DNA of 64,000 nt from G963668435 sp963668435 (GTDB taxonomy: Bacteria; Latescibacterota; Latescibacteria; Latescibacterales; Latescibacteraceae): assembly GCA_963668435.2 (NCBI GenBank), contig CAXXSC010000001.1, forward strand, positions 186,001 to 250,000, read 5' to 3'. The notes below the pieces were generated by a model. It had not been told where the DNA came from, made no database searches, and saw nothing but the letters and a program-made list of their open reading frames with translations. The stretch's first letter is position 1. Each line of letters begins with the position of its first letter. A program made the translations under genes and the position numbers. This document shows positions 1 through 8,699 of this stretch, one piece after another.

Positions 1-241
1 TAATCTCGATCATCAGAACGAGAATCATGGTAAAGCCGGTAAGTCACGCTGGCTCGGAAAACGCCCGAAAGTTCGCGGTGTTGTTATGAACCCGCACGAC
101 CATCCGCATGGCGGTGGCGAGGGCCGTACTTCAGGTGGCCGTCATCCGGTTACTCCCTGGGGTGTTCCGACCAAGGGCTACAAGACCCGTAAGAAAAACA
201 AAAAGTCCGATAAGTATATCGTGAAACGCAGAGTTAAATAA
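1..241 (+). CDS. rplB: 50S ribosomal protein L2, C-terminal part (5'-truncated by window edge)
   Basis: The frame starting at base 2 is open from the window edge to a TAA at 239-241 and gives the C-terminal 79 residues of L2. The diagnostic stretch MNPHDHPHGGGEG, followed by HPVTPWGVPTKGYKTR, is the conserved L2 segment next to the peptidyl-transferase centre, which includes the universally conserved histidine. L2 helps join the ribosomal subunits and supports peptidyl transfer. It is followed by rpsS at the normal S10-operon position. Identity is certain; only the start is missing. Confidence 0.97.
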   Translation, partial: NLDHQNENHGKAGKSRWLGKRPKVRGVVMNPHDHPHGGGEGRTSGGRHPVTPWGVPTKGYKTRKKNKKSDKYIVKRRVK

Positions 242-283
242 AGAATTCTGACATTTTAGAACCTGCACTTTGGAGGATACAAT

Positions 284-571
284 ATGGCGCGGTCAATTAA
301 AAAGGGACCGTTTATCGACGATCACCTGGACAAAAAAATCACCGACATGAACAAGCGTGGCGAGAAGAAGGTTATTCAGACCTGGTCCAGGCGCTCGACA
401 ATCACTCCCGACTTTATCGGTCACACCATCGCCGTGCATAACGGCAACAAGTTCATCCCGGTCTATGTTACCGAGAACATGGTTGGCCACAAGCTTGGCG
501 AGTTCGCTCCCACGAGGACATATCGCGGACACAGCGGCAAGCTGATTGAAAGAGCGGTTAAGTTCAAATAA
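284..571 (+). CDS. rpsS: 30S ribosomal protein S19
   Basis: This 95-residue protein has the normal S19 length and the classic N-terminus MARSIKKGPFIDDHL. The middle segment WSRRSTITPDFIGHTIAVHNG and the C-terminal KLGEFAPTRTYRGH block bind 16S rRNA in the head of the small subunit, with S13. A strong GGAGG ribosome-binding site lies 8 bases before the ATG. It sits between rplB and rplV as in nearly all bacterial S10 operons. Confidence 0.98.
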   Translation: MARSIKKGPFIDDHLDKKITDMNKRGEKKVIQTWSRRSTITPDFIGHTIAVHNGNKFIPVYVTENMVGHKLGEFAPTRTYRGHSGKLIERAVKFK

Positions 572-650
572 AGAGAAACAATAGACTTTCATTATAGATA
601 TGATTTGGGACGTCTCAACAAAAACGTCGTAAAGGAAACAGGTTACCGTT

Positions 651-998
651 ATGCAGGCATTTGCACAAGCTCGATATATCAGGAGTTCCGCACGAAAAAT
701 GCGTCAGGTTATGGACCTGGTTCGCGGAAAAAATGTCGAGGAAGCGTTGAATATCCTTCGCTTCACGCACAAGAAAAGCGCGCTTCAGCTCGAAAAAGTT
801 GTTCGCAGCGCTGTCGCGAACGCGCAGAACATCCATGGTGACAAGATTCACGACCCCAACGAACTGTCTATCATCGAAGCACAGTGCGATGAGGGGCCGA
901 TCATGAAACGCATCAGGGCCCGTGCCATGGGCAGAGCTTTTAGGATTCGTAAAAGAAGCTGCCATGTCAAGGTCGTTGTTGCAACGGAAGAAAATTAA
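651..998 (+). CDS. rplV: 50S ribosomal protein L22
   Basis: This 115-residue protein is typical in length. L22 lines the peptide exit tunnel. The conserved N-terminal RYIRSSARKMRQVMDLVRG segment and the C-terminal beta-hairpin RIRARAMGRAFRIRKRSCHV, which reaches into the tunnel, are both present. The frame is the only long one at this position between rpsS and rpsC. The ATG at 651 gives the usual short leader before the conserved part. Confidence 0.97.
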   Translation: MQAFAQARYIRSSARKMRQVMDLVRGKNVEEALNILRFTHKKSALQLEKVVRSAVANAQNIHGDKIHDPNELSIIEAQCDEGPIMKRIRARAMGRAFRIRKRSCHVKVVVATEEN

Positions 999-1070
999 TC
1001 GAATAGGTGACAGGCGCCGCGAAATATCAATGTGGTGACCACACCATTAATAACACAGGGGGTTTCAACC

Positions 1071-1718
1071 TTGGGTCAGAAAACTAATCCGGTAGGATTC
1101 AGGCTTGGTGTTTCCAAGACATGGAGTTCCCGCTGGTTCAGCGAGAAGGGTTACGCCGAGAATCTCGAGGAAGATATCGCTCTCAGGCGATATATCATGA
1201 AACGTCTGTCTCGTGCCGGCGTTTCGAAGGTCGAAATCGAACGCCGTACAGGCAACGAGGTGACCGTTAATATTCACACCGCCCGTCCGGGTATCGTCAT
1301 CGGCCGTAAGGGCTCCGAGGTTGACAAGCTGCGCGATGAGCTGAAGCTTCTGACCAAAAAAGACGTTTACCTTAATATCGTCGAGGTGAAACATCCTGAG
1401 CTGACAGCTAAGCTCGTGGCAGAAAACATCGCCCGTCAGCTCGAAGGCCGTATCAATCACCGCCGCGCAATGAAGAAGGCTGTTACTTCGGCAATGCGTC
1501 TTGGCGCCGAGGGCATTCGTATCGCCTGTTCGGGTAGGCTTGGCGGTGCAGAAATGTCGCGCAAAGAACGTTACCTCGTTGGTCGAGTGCCGCTACATAC
1601 GCTCAGGGCTGATATCGATTATGCCACCGCGATTTCCTACACCACATACGGTGTTATCGGTATCAAGGTGTGGATATCGAAAGGCGAGGTTCTGGATACT
1701 CAGGGAATTTCAAAGTAA
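1071..1718 (+). CDS. rpsC: 30S ribosomal protein S3
   Basis: S3 is part of the mRNA entry channel of the 30S head. The N-terminal GQKTNPVGFRLG and the KH-domain loop VIGRKGSEVDKL are clear. The frame is open from 1032, but the conserved sequence begins at a TTG at 1071, with AGGGGG about 8 bases upstream. That start gives a normal 215-216 residue protein. The ATG-like extension upstream matches no S3, so the TTG start is preferred. Confidence 0.95.
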   Translation: MGQKTNPVGFRLGVSKTWSSRWFSEKGYAENLEEDIALRRYIMKRLSRAGVSKVEIERRTGNEVTVNIHTARPGIVIGRKGSEVDKLRDELKLLTKKDVYLNIVEVKHPELTAKLVAENIARQLEGRINHRRAMKKAVTSAMRLGAEGIRIACSGRLGGAEMSRKERYLVGRVPLHTLRADIDYATAISYTTYGVIGIKVWISKGEVLDTQGISK

Positions 1719-1773
1719 CCAAGCACGGTAGGCCATTGGCCTGAACCGTCGATATATACGAGGATAGTCAATC

Positions 1774-2193
1774 ATGTTAATGCCGAAACGTGTCAAACAC
1801 CGCAAGCAGCAGCGCGGGCGTATGTGCGGCCTGGCAACAAAGGGAAACAAGATTTCCTTTGGAGAATACGGCATCGCCACTATGGAACCGGGCTGGATAA
1901 CTGCCCGCCAGATCGAGGCTGCTCGTGTTGCAATTACCAGGTACATGAAACGTGCCGGTAAGGTCTGGATCCGTATTTTCCCGGCCAAACCGATCACGAA
2001 AAAGCCTGCTGAAACCCGTATGGGTAAAGGTAAAGGCGCCCCTGAAGAGTGGGTATGCCCTGTCAAACCCGGCCGCGTTCTTTTCGAGGTCGAGGGTGTT
2101 GACGAGGAAACAGCCCGCGAGGCGATAAGGCTTGCAAGTCACAAGCTTGCAGTAAAGACAAAATTCGTCGCCCGCAAGGAATACGGAGAATAA
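1774..2193 (+). CDS. rplP: 50S ribosomal protein L16
   Basis: This protein is 139 residues and starts MLMPKRVKHRKQQRG, the L16 signature. It continues with the WITARQIEAARVAITRY and RMGKGKGAPEEWV blocks. L16 organises the A-site region and the 5S-23S contact of the large subunit. A GAGGA ribosome-binding site precedes the start by about 10 bases. The place between rpsC and rpmC is canonical. Confidence 0.97.
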   Translation: MLMPKRVKHRKQQRGRMCGLATKGNKISFGEYGIATMEPGWITARQIEAARVAITRYMKRAGKVWIRIFPAKPITKKPAETRMGKGKGAPEEWVCPVKPGRVLFEVEGVDEETAREAIRLASHKLAVKTKFVARKEYGE

Positions 2194-2247
2194 TAGAACG
2201 CAGACGTCAAGCACGAACTGCATAACGTAATAACGGAGCTTTATAAG

Positions 2248-2475
2248 ATGAAGCCGCACGAGATTCGACAAAAAACGCTTGAAGATGTCAAGAACGATCT
2301 TCAGGCAGCGGAAGAAAACCTGAGAACAGTGCGTTTTCAGCTTGTGACCGCGCAGCTCGAAAATCATTCAATGCTGAAGAAGGCAAAGAAGGAAGTTGCG
2401 CGCCTGAAGACAATCCTGAAAGAGCACGAACTGAATATTAATAAACTTGGCGAGCCCGCCGGGGCGGCTGAATGA
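2248..2475 (+). CDS. rpmC: 50S ribosomal protein L29
   Basis: This 75-residue helical protein is slightly longer than the usual 60-70 because of a short tail ending GEPAGAAE. The L29 pattern, a leading helix with LEDVKNDLQ followed by NLRTVRFQ and VARLKTILKE, is visible. L29 sits near the exit tunnel and contacts the signal recognition particle and trigger factor. Its TGA overlaps an ATG that could begin rpsQ, so the two are translationally close. Confidence 0.93.
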   Translation: MKPHEIRQKTLEDVKNDLQAAEENLRTVRFQLVTAQLENHSMLKKAKKEVARLKTILKEHELNINKLGEPAGAAE

Positions 2476-2486
2476 AAGGCGTAAAG

Positions 2487-2753
2487 ATGACAGTAACGAG
2501 CGAAAGAGGACGTCGCAAGACCCGCGCCGGACGTGTCACCAGCGACGCTCGCGACAAGACCATCACGGTATCGGTCGAGCGTACGGTCCTGCATCCTCTC
2601 TACGGCCGTGTGGTTAAACGCAGCAAGAAATACATGGCACATGATGAAACAAATGATGCCCGTTTAGGCGATGTTGTTGAAATCATTGAGACCAGGCCTT
2701 TGTCCAAGACCAAACGCTGGCGCTTGAGCCAGATCATTGAGCGAGCCAAATAA
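2487..2753 (+). CDS. rpsQ: 30S ribosomal protein S17
   Basis: S17 is an OB-fold primary 16S rRNA binder. The core ERGRRKTRAGRVTSDARDKT and the block LHPLYGRVVKRSKKYMAHDE are typical. Two ATG codons are in frame. The one at 2472 overlaps the rpmC stop. The one at 2487 has AAAGG seven bases upstream and gives the normal family N-terminus (88 residues), so it is preferred; the longer form (93 residues) cannot be excluded. Confidence 0.94.
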   Translation: MTVTSERGRRKTRAGRVTSDARDKTITVSVERTVLHPLYGRVVKRSKKYMAHDETNDARLGDVVEIIETRPLSKTKRWRLSQIIERAK

Positions 2754-2830
2754 CAACAGGTTCCGGCGCGGTGAGAATGAACAGTGTATCACCGGGAGCC
2801 AATGGCGGAAGTTGTTTACGGAGATAAGAA

Positions 2831-3199
2831 ATGATACAGGAATACACAATATTGAACGTAGCCGACAATTCGGGCGCAAAGAAAGTTATGTGCTTCCGTA
2901 TTCTCGGCGGCTCGAAACGGCGTTACGCCTCGATTGGCGATATCATTGTCTGTTCTGTTAAGGATGCGAGTCCGAACGGCCAGGTCAAGAAGGGTGATGT
3001 AGCCCGCGCCGTGATAGTTAGAACCAAGAGGTCTGTCAGGCGCAAGGATGGTTCCTACATCCGATTCGACGATAATGCAGCAGTTATTATCGATGATCAG
3101 AAAGAGCCGCATGGAACACGTATTTTCGGTCCGGTGGCAAGAGAGCTTCGTGAGAAGCAGTTCATGAAGATTGTTTCACTTGCAAGCGAAGTTCTGTAA
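2831..3199 (+). CDS. rplN: 50S ribosomal protein L14
   Basis: This 122-residue protein matches the nearly invariant L14 length. It starts MIQEYTILNVADNSGAKKV and contains GDIIVCSVKDASPNGQVKKGDV and the closing segment FGPVARELREKQFMKIVSLA. L14 forms an intersubunit bridge and binds the silencing factor RsfS. A GGAG ribosome-binding site precedes the ATG. Order rpsQ-rplN-rplX is conserved. Confidence 0.98.
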   Translation: MIQEYTILNVADNSGAKKVMCFRILGGSKRRYASIGDIIVCSVKDASPNGQVKKGDVARAVIVRTKRSVRRKDGSYIRFDDNAAVIIDDQKEPHGTRIFGPVARELREKQFMKIVSLASEVL

Positions 3200-3261
3200 A
3201 GAATAATGATATCATCGCCGTGTCGTAAAAGATGCGGAACCTAAACCGGAATGGTGATAAA

Positions 3262-3585
3262 ATGAGAAAGATAGTAAAAGGCGACAGGGTTATCGTCATC
3301 AGCGGCGAAGATCGCGGCAAAGAGGGCATCGTCCTCAAGACAGATGCTGTTAAAGAGCGCGCAATTGTAGAAGGCGTCAATTTTGTCAAGCGCCATCAAC
3401 GTCCGACCCAGACAAACCAGGCCGGCGGTATTGTCGAGAAAGAAGCGCCGGTTAATATGTCGAATCTTATGGTCGTTTGCAGCAAATGCAACGAGGGCGT
3501 CAAGACAAAATCCCTCAAGCTTCAGGATGGCGGCAGTGCACGCGCCTGCAAGAAGTGTGGAGAGATCATCACAAGTCAGTCATGA
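3262..3585 (+). CDS. rplX: 50S ribosomal protein L24
   Basis: L24 is an early assembly initiator of the large subunit. The KOW motif GDRVIVISGEDRGKEGIVLK is at the N-terminus. The frame is open from 3232, but the family N-terminus begins at the ATG at 3262 (MRKIVKGD), giving 107 residues. A CxxC pair (CSKC) and a second one (CKKC) near the end look like a zinc knuckle, as found in many but not all L24 proteins. Confidence 0.95.
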   Translation: MRKIVKGDRVIVISGEDRGKEGIVLKTDAVKERAIVEGVNFVKRHQRPTQTNQAGGIVEKEAPVNMSNLMVVCSKCNEGVKTKSLKLQDGGSARACKKCGEIITSQS

Positions 3586-3672
3586 CACTACATACGGAAC
3601 TGCACCAAAGGGTTGAGAAGCGAAAGACGCTTCTTTCCGGCGGAAGTTTTTTTCGAGTAACAGAGGTTGGAA

Positions 3673-4215
3673 ATGACACCGAGATTGAAAGAAAAATACG
3701 AGAAGGAAATTGTCAAGTCCTTGTCGGATAAGTTCAAGTACAAGAATGTCATGCAGATCCCGAAACTGACAAAAGTTGTTGTCAATATCGGTACTGGCAA
3801 TGCCACGCAGGACATCAAGGAGCTTGAGAGGGCTGTCGAGGATATGACGACCATTACCGGTCAAAAACCCTCGATCAGGAAGTCACGTAAATCCATCTCG
3901 AACTTCAAGCTGAGGGCAGGCATGCCTGTTGGATGCATGGTTACGCTTCGCGGTGACAAAATGTTCGAGTTCCTGGACAGGCTGCTTAACTTCGCCATTC
4001 CTCGAATTCGTGACTTCCGCGGTGTTCCCGGCCGTTCATTCGATGGCCGCGGCAACTACACGCTTGGCGTTAAAGAGCAGATTATGTTCCCTGAAATCGA
4101 TTTCGACAAGATCGACAAACTCAGGGGTATGGATATAACCTTTGTAACAACGGCTCAGACGGATGAAGAGGCCAAGGCGCTTCTTACCTTCTACGGTATG
4201 CCTTTCAGGGACTGA
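3673..4215 (+). CDS. rplE: 50S ribosomal protein L5
   Basis: L5 binds 5S rRNA and contacts the P-site tRNA. The protein is 180 residues, with the family blocks MQIPKLTKVVVNIGTG, ITGQKPSIRKSRKSISNFKLR and RDFRGVPGRSFDGRGNYTLG. An upstream TTG at 3667 is in frame, but the ATG at 3673 has AGAGG six bases before it and matches the family start (MTPRLKEKYEKEI). Confidence 0.97.
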   Translation: MTPRLKEKYEKEIVKSLSDKFKYKNVMQIPKLTKVVVNIGTGNATQDIKELERAVEDMTTITGQKPSIRKSRKSISNFKLRAGMPVGCMVTLRGDKMFEFLDRLLNFAIPRIRDFRGVPGRSFDGRGNYTLGVKEQIMFPEIDFDKIDKLRGMDITFVTTAQTDEEAKALLTFYGMPFRD

Positions 4216-4269
4216 TACCGGGCCAAACCTAGGAAATAACAGCAAACTTTAAACGGGGGATTCGCTTCC

Positions 4270-4455
4270 GTGGCTAAGAAAGCACTGATAGTAAAACAGA
4301 AACGTAAACCGAAATTCAGCACGCGCTCTTATACGAGATGCTTCAGGTGCGGCAGAACTCGCGCCTATATGCGGAAGTTCGGTATTTGCAGAATTTGTTT
4401 TCGTGAGCTGGCCCTCGCCGGAGAAATCCCCGGCGTGACCAAGGCAAGTTGGTAA
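4270..4455 (+). CDS. rpsN: 30S ribosomal protein S14, zinc-binding type (type Z)
   Basis: This 61-residue protein is the short zinc-dependent form of S14. The four cysteines lie in CFRCGRTRAYMRKFGICRICF, the type Z zinc ribbon. It starts at a GTG at 4270 with a GGGGG stretch upstream. S14 acts in assembly of the 30S head. Its position between rplE and rpsH is canonical. Confidence 0.97.
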   Translation: MAKKALIVKQKRKPKFSTRSYTRCFRCGRTRAYMRKFGICRICFRELALAGEIPGVTKASW

Positions 4456-4495
4456 ATATTATATTATTCACCTTTTTATAATGAGGAGCGATACC

Positions 4496-4894
4496 ATGGG
4501 TATGACTGACCCTATCGCTGATATGTTAACCAGAATTCGAAACGGGTCACAGGCAGGTAAGAAGTGGGTCGACATTCCCGCTTCGAAACTGAAAAAAGAG
4601 CTTGCCCGCATCCTTGCCGAAGAGCACTTCATTACGAATTTTCATTTCGTTGAGGACAAGAAGCAGGGTGAGATTCGGGTTTTTCTGAAGTATGATATGA
4701 ATGAAAAACCGATGATCAAAGGCATTCAGCGTGTTTCAACTCCCGGACTACGCAAATACTCGAGTTCGAAAGAGCTGCCCCGCGTATTGAATGGGCTCGG
4801 AATTGCCATAATCTCGACTTCGAGCGGTGTTATGACTGATCGCGACGCCAGGAACAAAGGTGTTGGCGGCGAGATTATCTGCCGAGTCTGGTAA
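4496..4894 (+). CDS. rpsH: 30S ribosomal protein S8
   Basis: S8 is a primary 16S rRNA binder of the platform and in many bacteria represses the spc operon. The N-terminus MTDPIADMLTRIRNG and the C-terminal GLGIAIISTSSGVMTDRDAR blocks are clear. The frame is open from 4481, but GAGGA at 4484-4488 is correctly spaced for the ATG at 4496, giving 132 residues, the normal length. Confidence 0.96.
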   Translation: MGMTDPIADMLTRIRNGSQAGKKWVDIPASKLKKELARILAEEHFITNFHFVEDKKQGEIRVFLKYDMNEKPMIKGIQRVSTPGLRKYSSSKELPRVLNGLGIAIISTSSGVMTDRDARNKGVGGEIICRVW

Positions 4895-4945
4895 TGTGGT
4901 AGTGAGACGACAACAACAGTTTCATCAAATGCATGTGAGTATATC

Positions 4946-5503
4946 ATGTCAAGAATTGGAAAACAGATCATAACAGTACCGAGCGGTGTTACCGTTACTG
5001 TCAAGGATTACGTTTTCACCGCCAAGAGCAAAAAAGGCGAGCTGAAAGTATCGTACTCCAAGAAGATGAACGTCGTCATAGAAGGCGATACTGTAACGGT
5101 GACTCCCGCTGTTGAAGAGCGCGATACAAGTGCGTTCTGGGGACTGACACGATCGCTTATCCAGAATGCTGTCACCGGTGTTGACACCGGCTGGGAGAAA
5201 ATTTTGGAGATCTATGGTGTCGGTTACCGCGCCCAGCTTAAGGGCAAGGACCTTGACCTTTCTATTGGCCAGTCTCATCCGATCGTAATCAAACCTGAGA
5301 ACGGTGTTTCTTTTGAAGCGGCGCAGGAAACGATTGAAGGTCAGAATGTGCAGGTTGTGAAAGTCAAGGGCATTGACAAACAGGCTGTCGGCGATGCCGC
5401 AGCAAATATTCGTGCGCTGAAGCCGCCCGAGCCATACAAGGGCAAAGGCATCAGGTATCGCGGAGAATATGTCCGCAGGAAAGCCGGTAAGGCTACTGGT
5501 TAA
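4946..5503 (+). CDS. rplF: 50S ribosomal protein L6
   Basis: This 185-residue protein starts MSRIGKQIITVPSGVTV, as L6 does. It ends in the signature PEPYKGKGIRYRGEYVRRKAG. The two halves show the duplicated fold of L6 (about residues 1-80 and 81-175). L6 sits at the base of the L7/L12 stalk near the sarcin-ricin loop. Position between rpsH and rplR is canonical. Confidence 0.98.
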   Translation: MSRIGKQIITVPSGVTVTVKDYVFTAKSKKGELKVSYSKKMNVVIEGDTVTVTPAVEERDTSAFWGLTRSLIQNAVTGVDTGWEKILEIYGVGYRAQLKGKDLDLSIGQSHPIVIKPENGVSFEAAQETIEGQNVQVVKVKGIDKQAVGDAAANIRALKPPEPYKGKGIRYRGEYVRRKAGKATG

Positions 5504-5559
5504 GAAACAGCTTAGCAGCGTAACCATAACAGCGGTTACGATACGATAGTGGAGGGGAC

Positions 5560-5931
5560 ATGATTCATCCCAAAAAAGAAAAAATGACAGGGCGGAGAAA
5601 ACGCGCGATAAGGGTGCGCAAGAATATGCATGGCACCGCCGAGCGTCCCCGTCTGTCAGTCAACCGCTCGATCAAGCACATCTCGGCACAGCTTATTGAT
5701 GACGATAAGAGTGTGACGATCCTGGGCATCTCCTCGGACTCTGAGAATTTCCGCGGTAAGAAGGTCGAAGGTGCAAAGACCGGTCTTGCAAAGGAAGTCG
5801 GCAAGATGATTGCCGAGAAGGCCAAGGAAAAGGGTGTGACCAGCGTTATTTTTGACAGAGGTGGTTATTTGTATCACGGCCGTGTGAAAGCACTTGCCGA
5901 TGGCGCGCGTGAAGGCGGCCTTAAGTTTTAA
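5560..5931 (+). CDS. rplR: 50S ribosomal protein L18
   Basis: L18 binds 5S rRNA with L5. The protein has 123 residues with a basic N-terminus (RRKRAIRVRKNMHGTAERPR), then LSVNRSIKHISAQLIDD and the closing FDRGGYLYHGRVKALADGAR signature. A GGAGGGG site precedes the ATG closely. Gene order rplF-rplR-rpsE is conserved. Confidence 0.97.
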   Translation: MIHPKKEKMTGRRKRAIRVRKNMHGTAERPRLSVNRSIKHISAQLIDDDKSVTILGISSDSENFRGKKVEGAKTGLAKEVGKMIAEKAKEKGVTSVIFDRGGYLYHGRVKALADGAREGGLKF

Positions 5932-6006
5932 TTCGGATAAAAAAATTAACGAAACGGGGGATTTATCCTCCAATCACCTTCATCTTTAACAAGGAGAAGG
6001 GGTAGC

Positions 6007-6504
6007 TTGAATAGAGTTCAGTCAGAAGAAACCGAACTGATGGAAAATGTGATCCACATTGCGCGAGTCGCGAAAGTGGTCAAGGGTGGAAGGAATTTCT
6101 CCTTCAGCGCACTCGTTTCCGTCGGTGACGGTAAAGGCTCGGTCGGTATAGGCATGGGTAAAGCATCGGAAGTTTCCGAGGCTATCCGTAAAGGCAACGA
6201 AGCCGCCCGTAAAAACATGGTCAGGATCCCGGTTGAAAACGGCACTATTCCGCATCCCATCAATATCAAGTTCGGTGCAGCCAAGGTGCTTCTTAAACCA
6301 GCTGCTCCCGGTACAGGTATTATCGCCGGCGGCACGGTTCGTGCAGTTGTCGAGCCTGCGGGTATTGTGAACATCCTGGCGAAATCGCTTGGTTCCTCCA
6401 ACCCTCACAACGTTGTCAAGGCAACGATGAAGGGCCTGATGGAACTGAGGGATGTGTATGCGGTTTCGAAAGAGCGTGATCTGCCGGTCAACGAGATCAG
6501 GTAA
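6007..6504 (+). CDS. rpsE: 30S ribosomal protein S5
   Basis: S5 lines the mRNA channel and affects translational accuracy. The double-stranded RNA-binding domain (RVAKVVKGGRNFSFSALVSV) and the C-terminal domain (GIIAGGTVRAVVEPAGI, then SSNPHNVVKATMKGL) are present. The start is a TTG at 6007 just after a strong AAGGAG site, giving 165 residues. An ATG at 6040 is the alternative but lacks such a site. Confidence 0.95.
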   Translation: MNRVQSEETELMENVIHIARVAKVVKGGRNFSFSALVSVGDGKGSVGIGMGKASEVSEAIRKGNEAARKNMVRIPVENGTIPHPINIKFGAAKVLLKPAAPGTGIIAGGTVRAVVEPAGIVNILAKSLGSSNPHNVVKATMKGLMELRDVYAVSKERDLPVNEIR

Positions 6505-6576
6505 CACCGCGTCGGCATCCTTTACTTTGGATGTTTCGAAATCACACCAGCACATTGCTTTAAGATGGGTACAGGC

Positions 6577-6759
6577 ATGAAGAAAATTAGAATACAGCAG
6601 GTCCGTTCCGGTATAGGCCGGAAAGAGGATCAGAGAAGAACGCTTGTCGCTCTTGGCATCACCAAGATGGGACAGGTTGTCGAGCACGACAGGACCCCTC
6701 AGATCGAGGGTATGGTCAATAAGATCCAGCACCTGTTGAGCGTCGAGGAAATCGGTTAA
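6577..6759 (+). CDS. rpmD: 50S ribosomal protein L30
   Basis: This 60-residue protein matches L30: MKKIRIQQVRSGIGR, then LVALGITKMGQVVEHDRTP and a final MVNKIQHLLSVEE helix. L30 is a small large-subunit protein that some phyla lack. An in-frame ATG at 6565 would add four residues; the family alignment favours 6577. It lies in the usual place between rpsE and rplO. Confidence 0.93.
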   Translation: MKKIRIQQVRSGIGRKEDQRRTLVALGITKMGQVVEHDRTPQIEGMVNKIQHLLSVEEIG

Positions 6760-6825
6760 ATAATCGGTTTTTTATAAAGAAATTTGTACGATCACATTGT
6801 TTTTGTAACAATTACGAGGGCAGAC

Positions 6826-7269
6826 GTGAAACTGAATGAAATGAAATTACCCAAGGGCGCAAAGGCCAAGCCCACCAAGAGACTTGGCCGCGGGCGTGCT
6901 ACGGGCCAGGGATGTACCGCCGGCAAAGGCCACAAAGGCCAGAACAGCCGTTCCGGTGGTGGCGTCCGCCGCGGTTTCGAGGGCGGCCAGATGCCCCTGA
7001 TACGCCGTGTCCCGAAAAAAGGATTCTTCAACAAATTCGGCGAGACATTTGAAGTCGTCAATCTTTCGGACATTGAGAAGCGGTCATTCGAAGGGGATGT
7101 AACTCCCGATACACTCAGGGAGAACGGCCTGGTGCGCAAGATGAGCTCGAAGGTCAAGATTCTCGGAGATGGTGAACTGACTAAAGCCTTGAACATTAAG
7201 GCTCACGCTTTCAGTCAATCCGCCAAGGACAAGATTGTGAACGTGGGTGGAACGGTAGAGGTACTATAA
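6826..7269 (+). CDS. rplO: 50S ribosomal protein L15
   Basis: L15 is a late assembly protein of the large subunit. The glycine- and arginine-rich N-terminus (KRLGRGRATGQGCTAGKGHK, SGGGVRRGFEGGQMPL) is diagnostic. The open frame extends back to a TTG at 6784, but GAGGG at 6816-6820 points to the GTG at 6826, giving MKLNEMKLPKGAKAKPTK and 147 residues, the usual length. Its stop is one base before the secY start. Confidence 0.95.
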   Translation: MKLNEMKLPKGAKAKPTKRLGRGRATGQGCTAGKGHKGQNSRSGGGVRRGFEGGQMPLIRRVPKKGFFNKFGETFEVVNLSDIEKRSFEGDVTPDTLRENGLVRKMSSKVKILGDGELTKALNIKAHAFSQSAKDKIVNVGGTVEVL

Positions 7270-7270
7270 C

Positions 7271-8587
7271 GTGATTGGATCGATTAACAGTATTGCCAAG
7301 ATTCCCGATCTTCGCAGACGTATAACCTTTGTTCTGCTCATGTGTATTGTATACAGGATCGGCGGCTATATCCCTATTCCTATGATCGATGCAACTGCTC
7401 TCATGAACTATATGAGCAGCATGCAGAACACGCTTCTGGGCATGTACGACATGTTTGTCGGAGGCGCATTCACCAAGATGACCATTTTTGCCCTCGGCAT
7501 TATGCCCTACATTTCCGCATCGATTATCATCCAGCTCCTCGGCTCGGTTGTGCCTTATTTCCAGCGCCTTTCGAAAGAGGGTGAGGAAGGCCGAAGGAAG
7601 ATCACTCAGTACACCCGTTACGGCACCGTGCTTCTCGCTGGCGGCCAGGCATTCGGTATTGCGATTTGGCTCCAGAAACAGACTATCGGCGCCATGTCGA
7701 TCGTATCTCATCCCGGTGTTGGATTCATCAGTGTTGTGATGATTACGGTTATCGCGGGTACAATCTTCCTCATGTGGCTCGGCGAGCAGATGACGGAGCA
7801 TGGTATTGGTAACGGTATCTCGCTGATCATTTTCCTTGGCATTATCGCGCGTTTCCCGTTTGCGATACGTGCTGAGTTCCGCGAGTACATGGCTGGTCAG
7901 CGTTCGATCATCACTGAGATCGTGCTGGTAGCATTCATGTTCGTGATTGTCGCTGCTGTTGTTCTTATTACACAGGGACAGCGCAGGATTCGCGTGCAGT
8001 ATCCCAAGAAGGTTGTCGGCCGTAAAATTTATGGCGGCCAGTCGACATATATTCCGCTCAGGGTCAACACCGCCGGTGTTATCCCCATCATTTTCGCTCA
8101 GGCGATCATGTTTGTGCCCAACACTCTGGCAACCCTGATCCCGTGGGAATTCCTGCAGTTCGCGAAACGTTATTTTGAAATGACACATCCGCTTTACTGG
8201 CTGGTATACGGTGCGCTGATTGTGTTCTTCACCTATTTCTACACCGCGATCGTCTTCAATCCTGTTGACCTCGCTGATAATCTCAAGAAATATGGTGCGA
8301 TCATTCCGCAGAAACAGCCCGGCAAAAAGACTGCCGAGCATATCGACCGTATTCTCACTCGTATCACCCTGCCCGGCTCGATCTTCCTGGCGCTTATCGC
8401 GATCATGCCGTTCTTCATCGTGAAGTTCGCTAAGGTCAATTACCAGTTCGCCTCCTTCTTTGGCGGAACAGGCCTTCTGATCGTCGTCGGTGTCGCACTC
8501 GACACTCTGCAGCAGATCGAATCCAAGATGGTCGAACGTCATTACGAAGGCCTTCTCAAGGGCGGCAAGATGCGCGGCCGCAAGTAA
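7271..8587 (+). CDS. secY: Protein translocase subunit SecY
   Basis: SecY is the channel of the Sec translocase in the inner membrane. The 438-residue protein has the ten-helix pattern of the family, starting with RITFVLLMCIVYRIGGYIPI. The plug and early helices are seen in the FALGIMPYISASIIIQLLG segment, and the cytoplasmic loop basic residues in GQRRIRVQYPKKVVGR. The C-terminal region ends in the usual conserved tail MVERHYEGLLKGGKM. A GTG starts it directly after rplO, which implies coupled translation. Confidence 0.98.
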   Translation: MIGSINSIAKIPDLRRRITFVLLMCIVYRIGGYIPIPMIDATALMNYMSSMQNTLLGMYDMFVGGAFTKMTIFALGIMPYISASIIIQLLGSVVPYFQRLSKEGEEGRRKITQYTRYGTVLLAGGQAFGIAIWLQKQTIGAMSIVSHPGVGFISVVMITVIAGTIFLMWLGEQMTEHGIGNGISLIIFLGIIARFPFAIRAEFREYMAGQRSIITEIVLVAFMFVIVAAVVLITQGQRRIRVQYPKKVVGRKIYGGQSTYIPLRVNTAGVIPIIFAQAIMFVPNTLATLIPWEFLQFAKRYFEMTHPLYWLVYGALIVFFTYFYTAIVFNPVDLADNLKKYGAIIPQKQPGKKTAEHIDRILTRITLPGSIFLALIAIMPFFIVKFAKVNYQFASFFGGTGLLIVVGVALDTLQQIESKMVERHYEGLLKGGKMRGRK

Positions 8588-8699
8588 CAGCGGAAACAAC
8601 GGAACGGTAATCTTATCAGCTCCGAATGGGAAAGAAAACGGGACTCAGCGCTCGTCCCGAAAATGGATCAGATGAAGTACTGAGGGAAAGGATAAACTG

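Noticed and set aside
6022..6732. 236-codon frame opposite rpsE and rpmD
   Set aside because: Antisense to two certain ribosomal genes; no motif and no ribosome-binding site that would support it.
7211..8599. Long open frame (462 codons) opposite secY
   Set aside because: It is the antisense shadow of a strongly conserved gene, is rich in His/Asp/Asn as codon-mirrors are, and has no recognisable domain.
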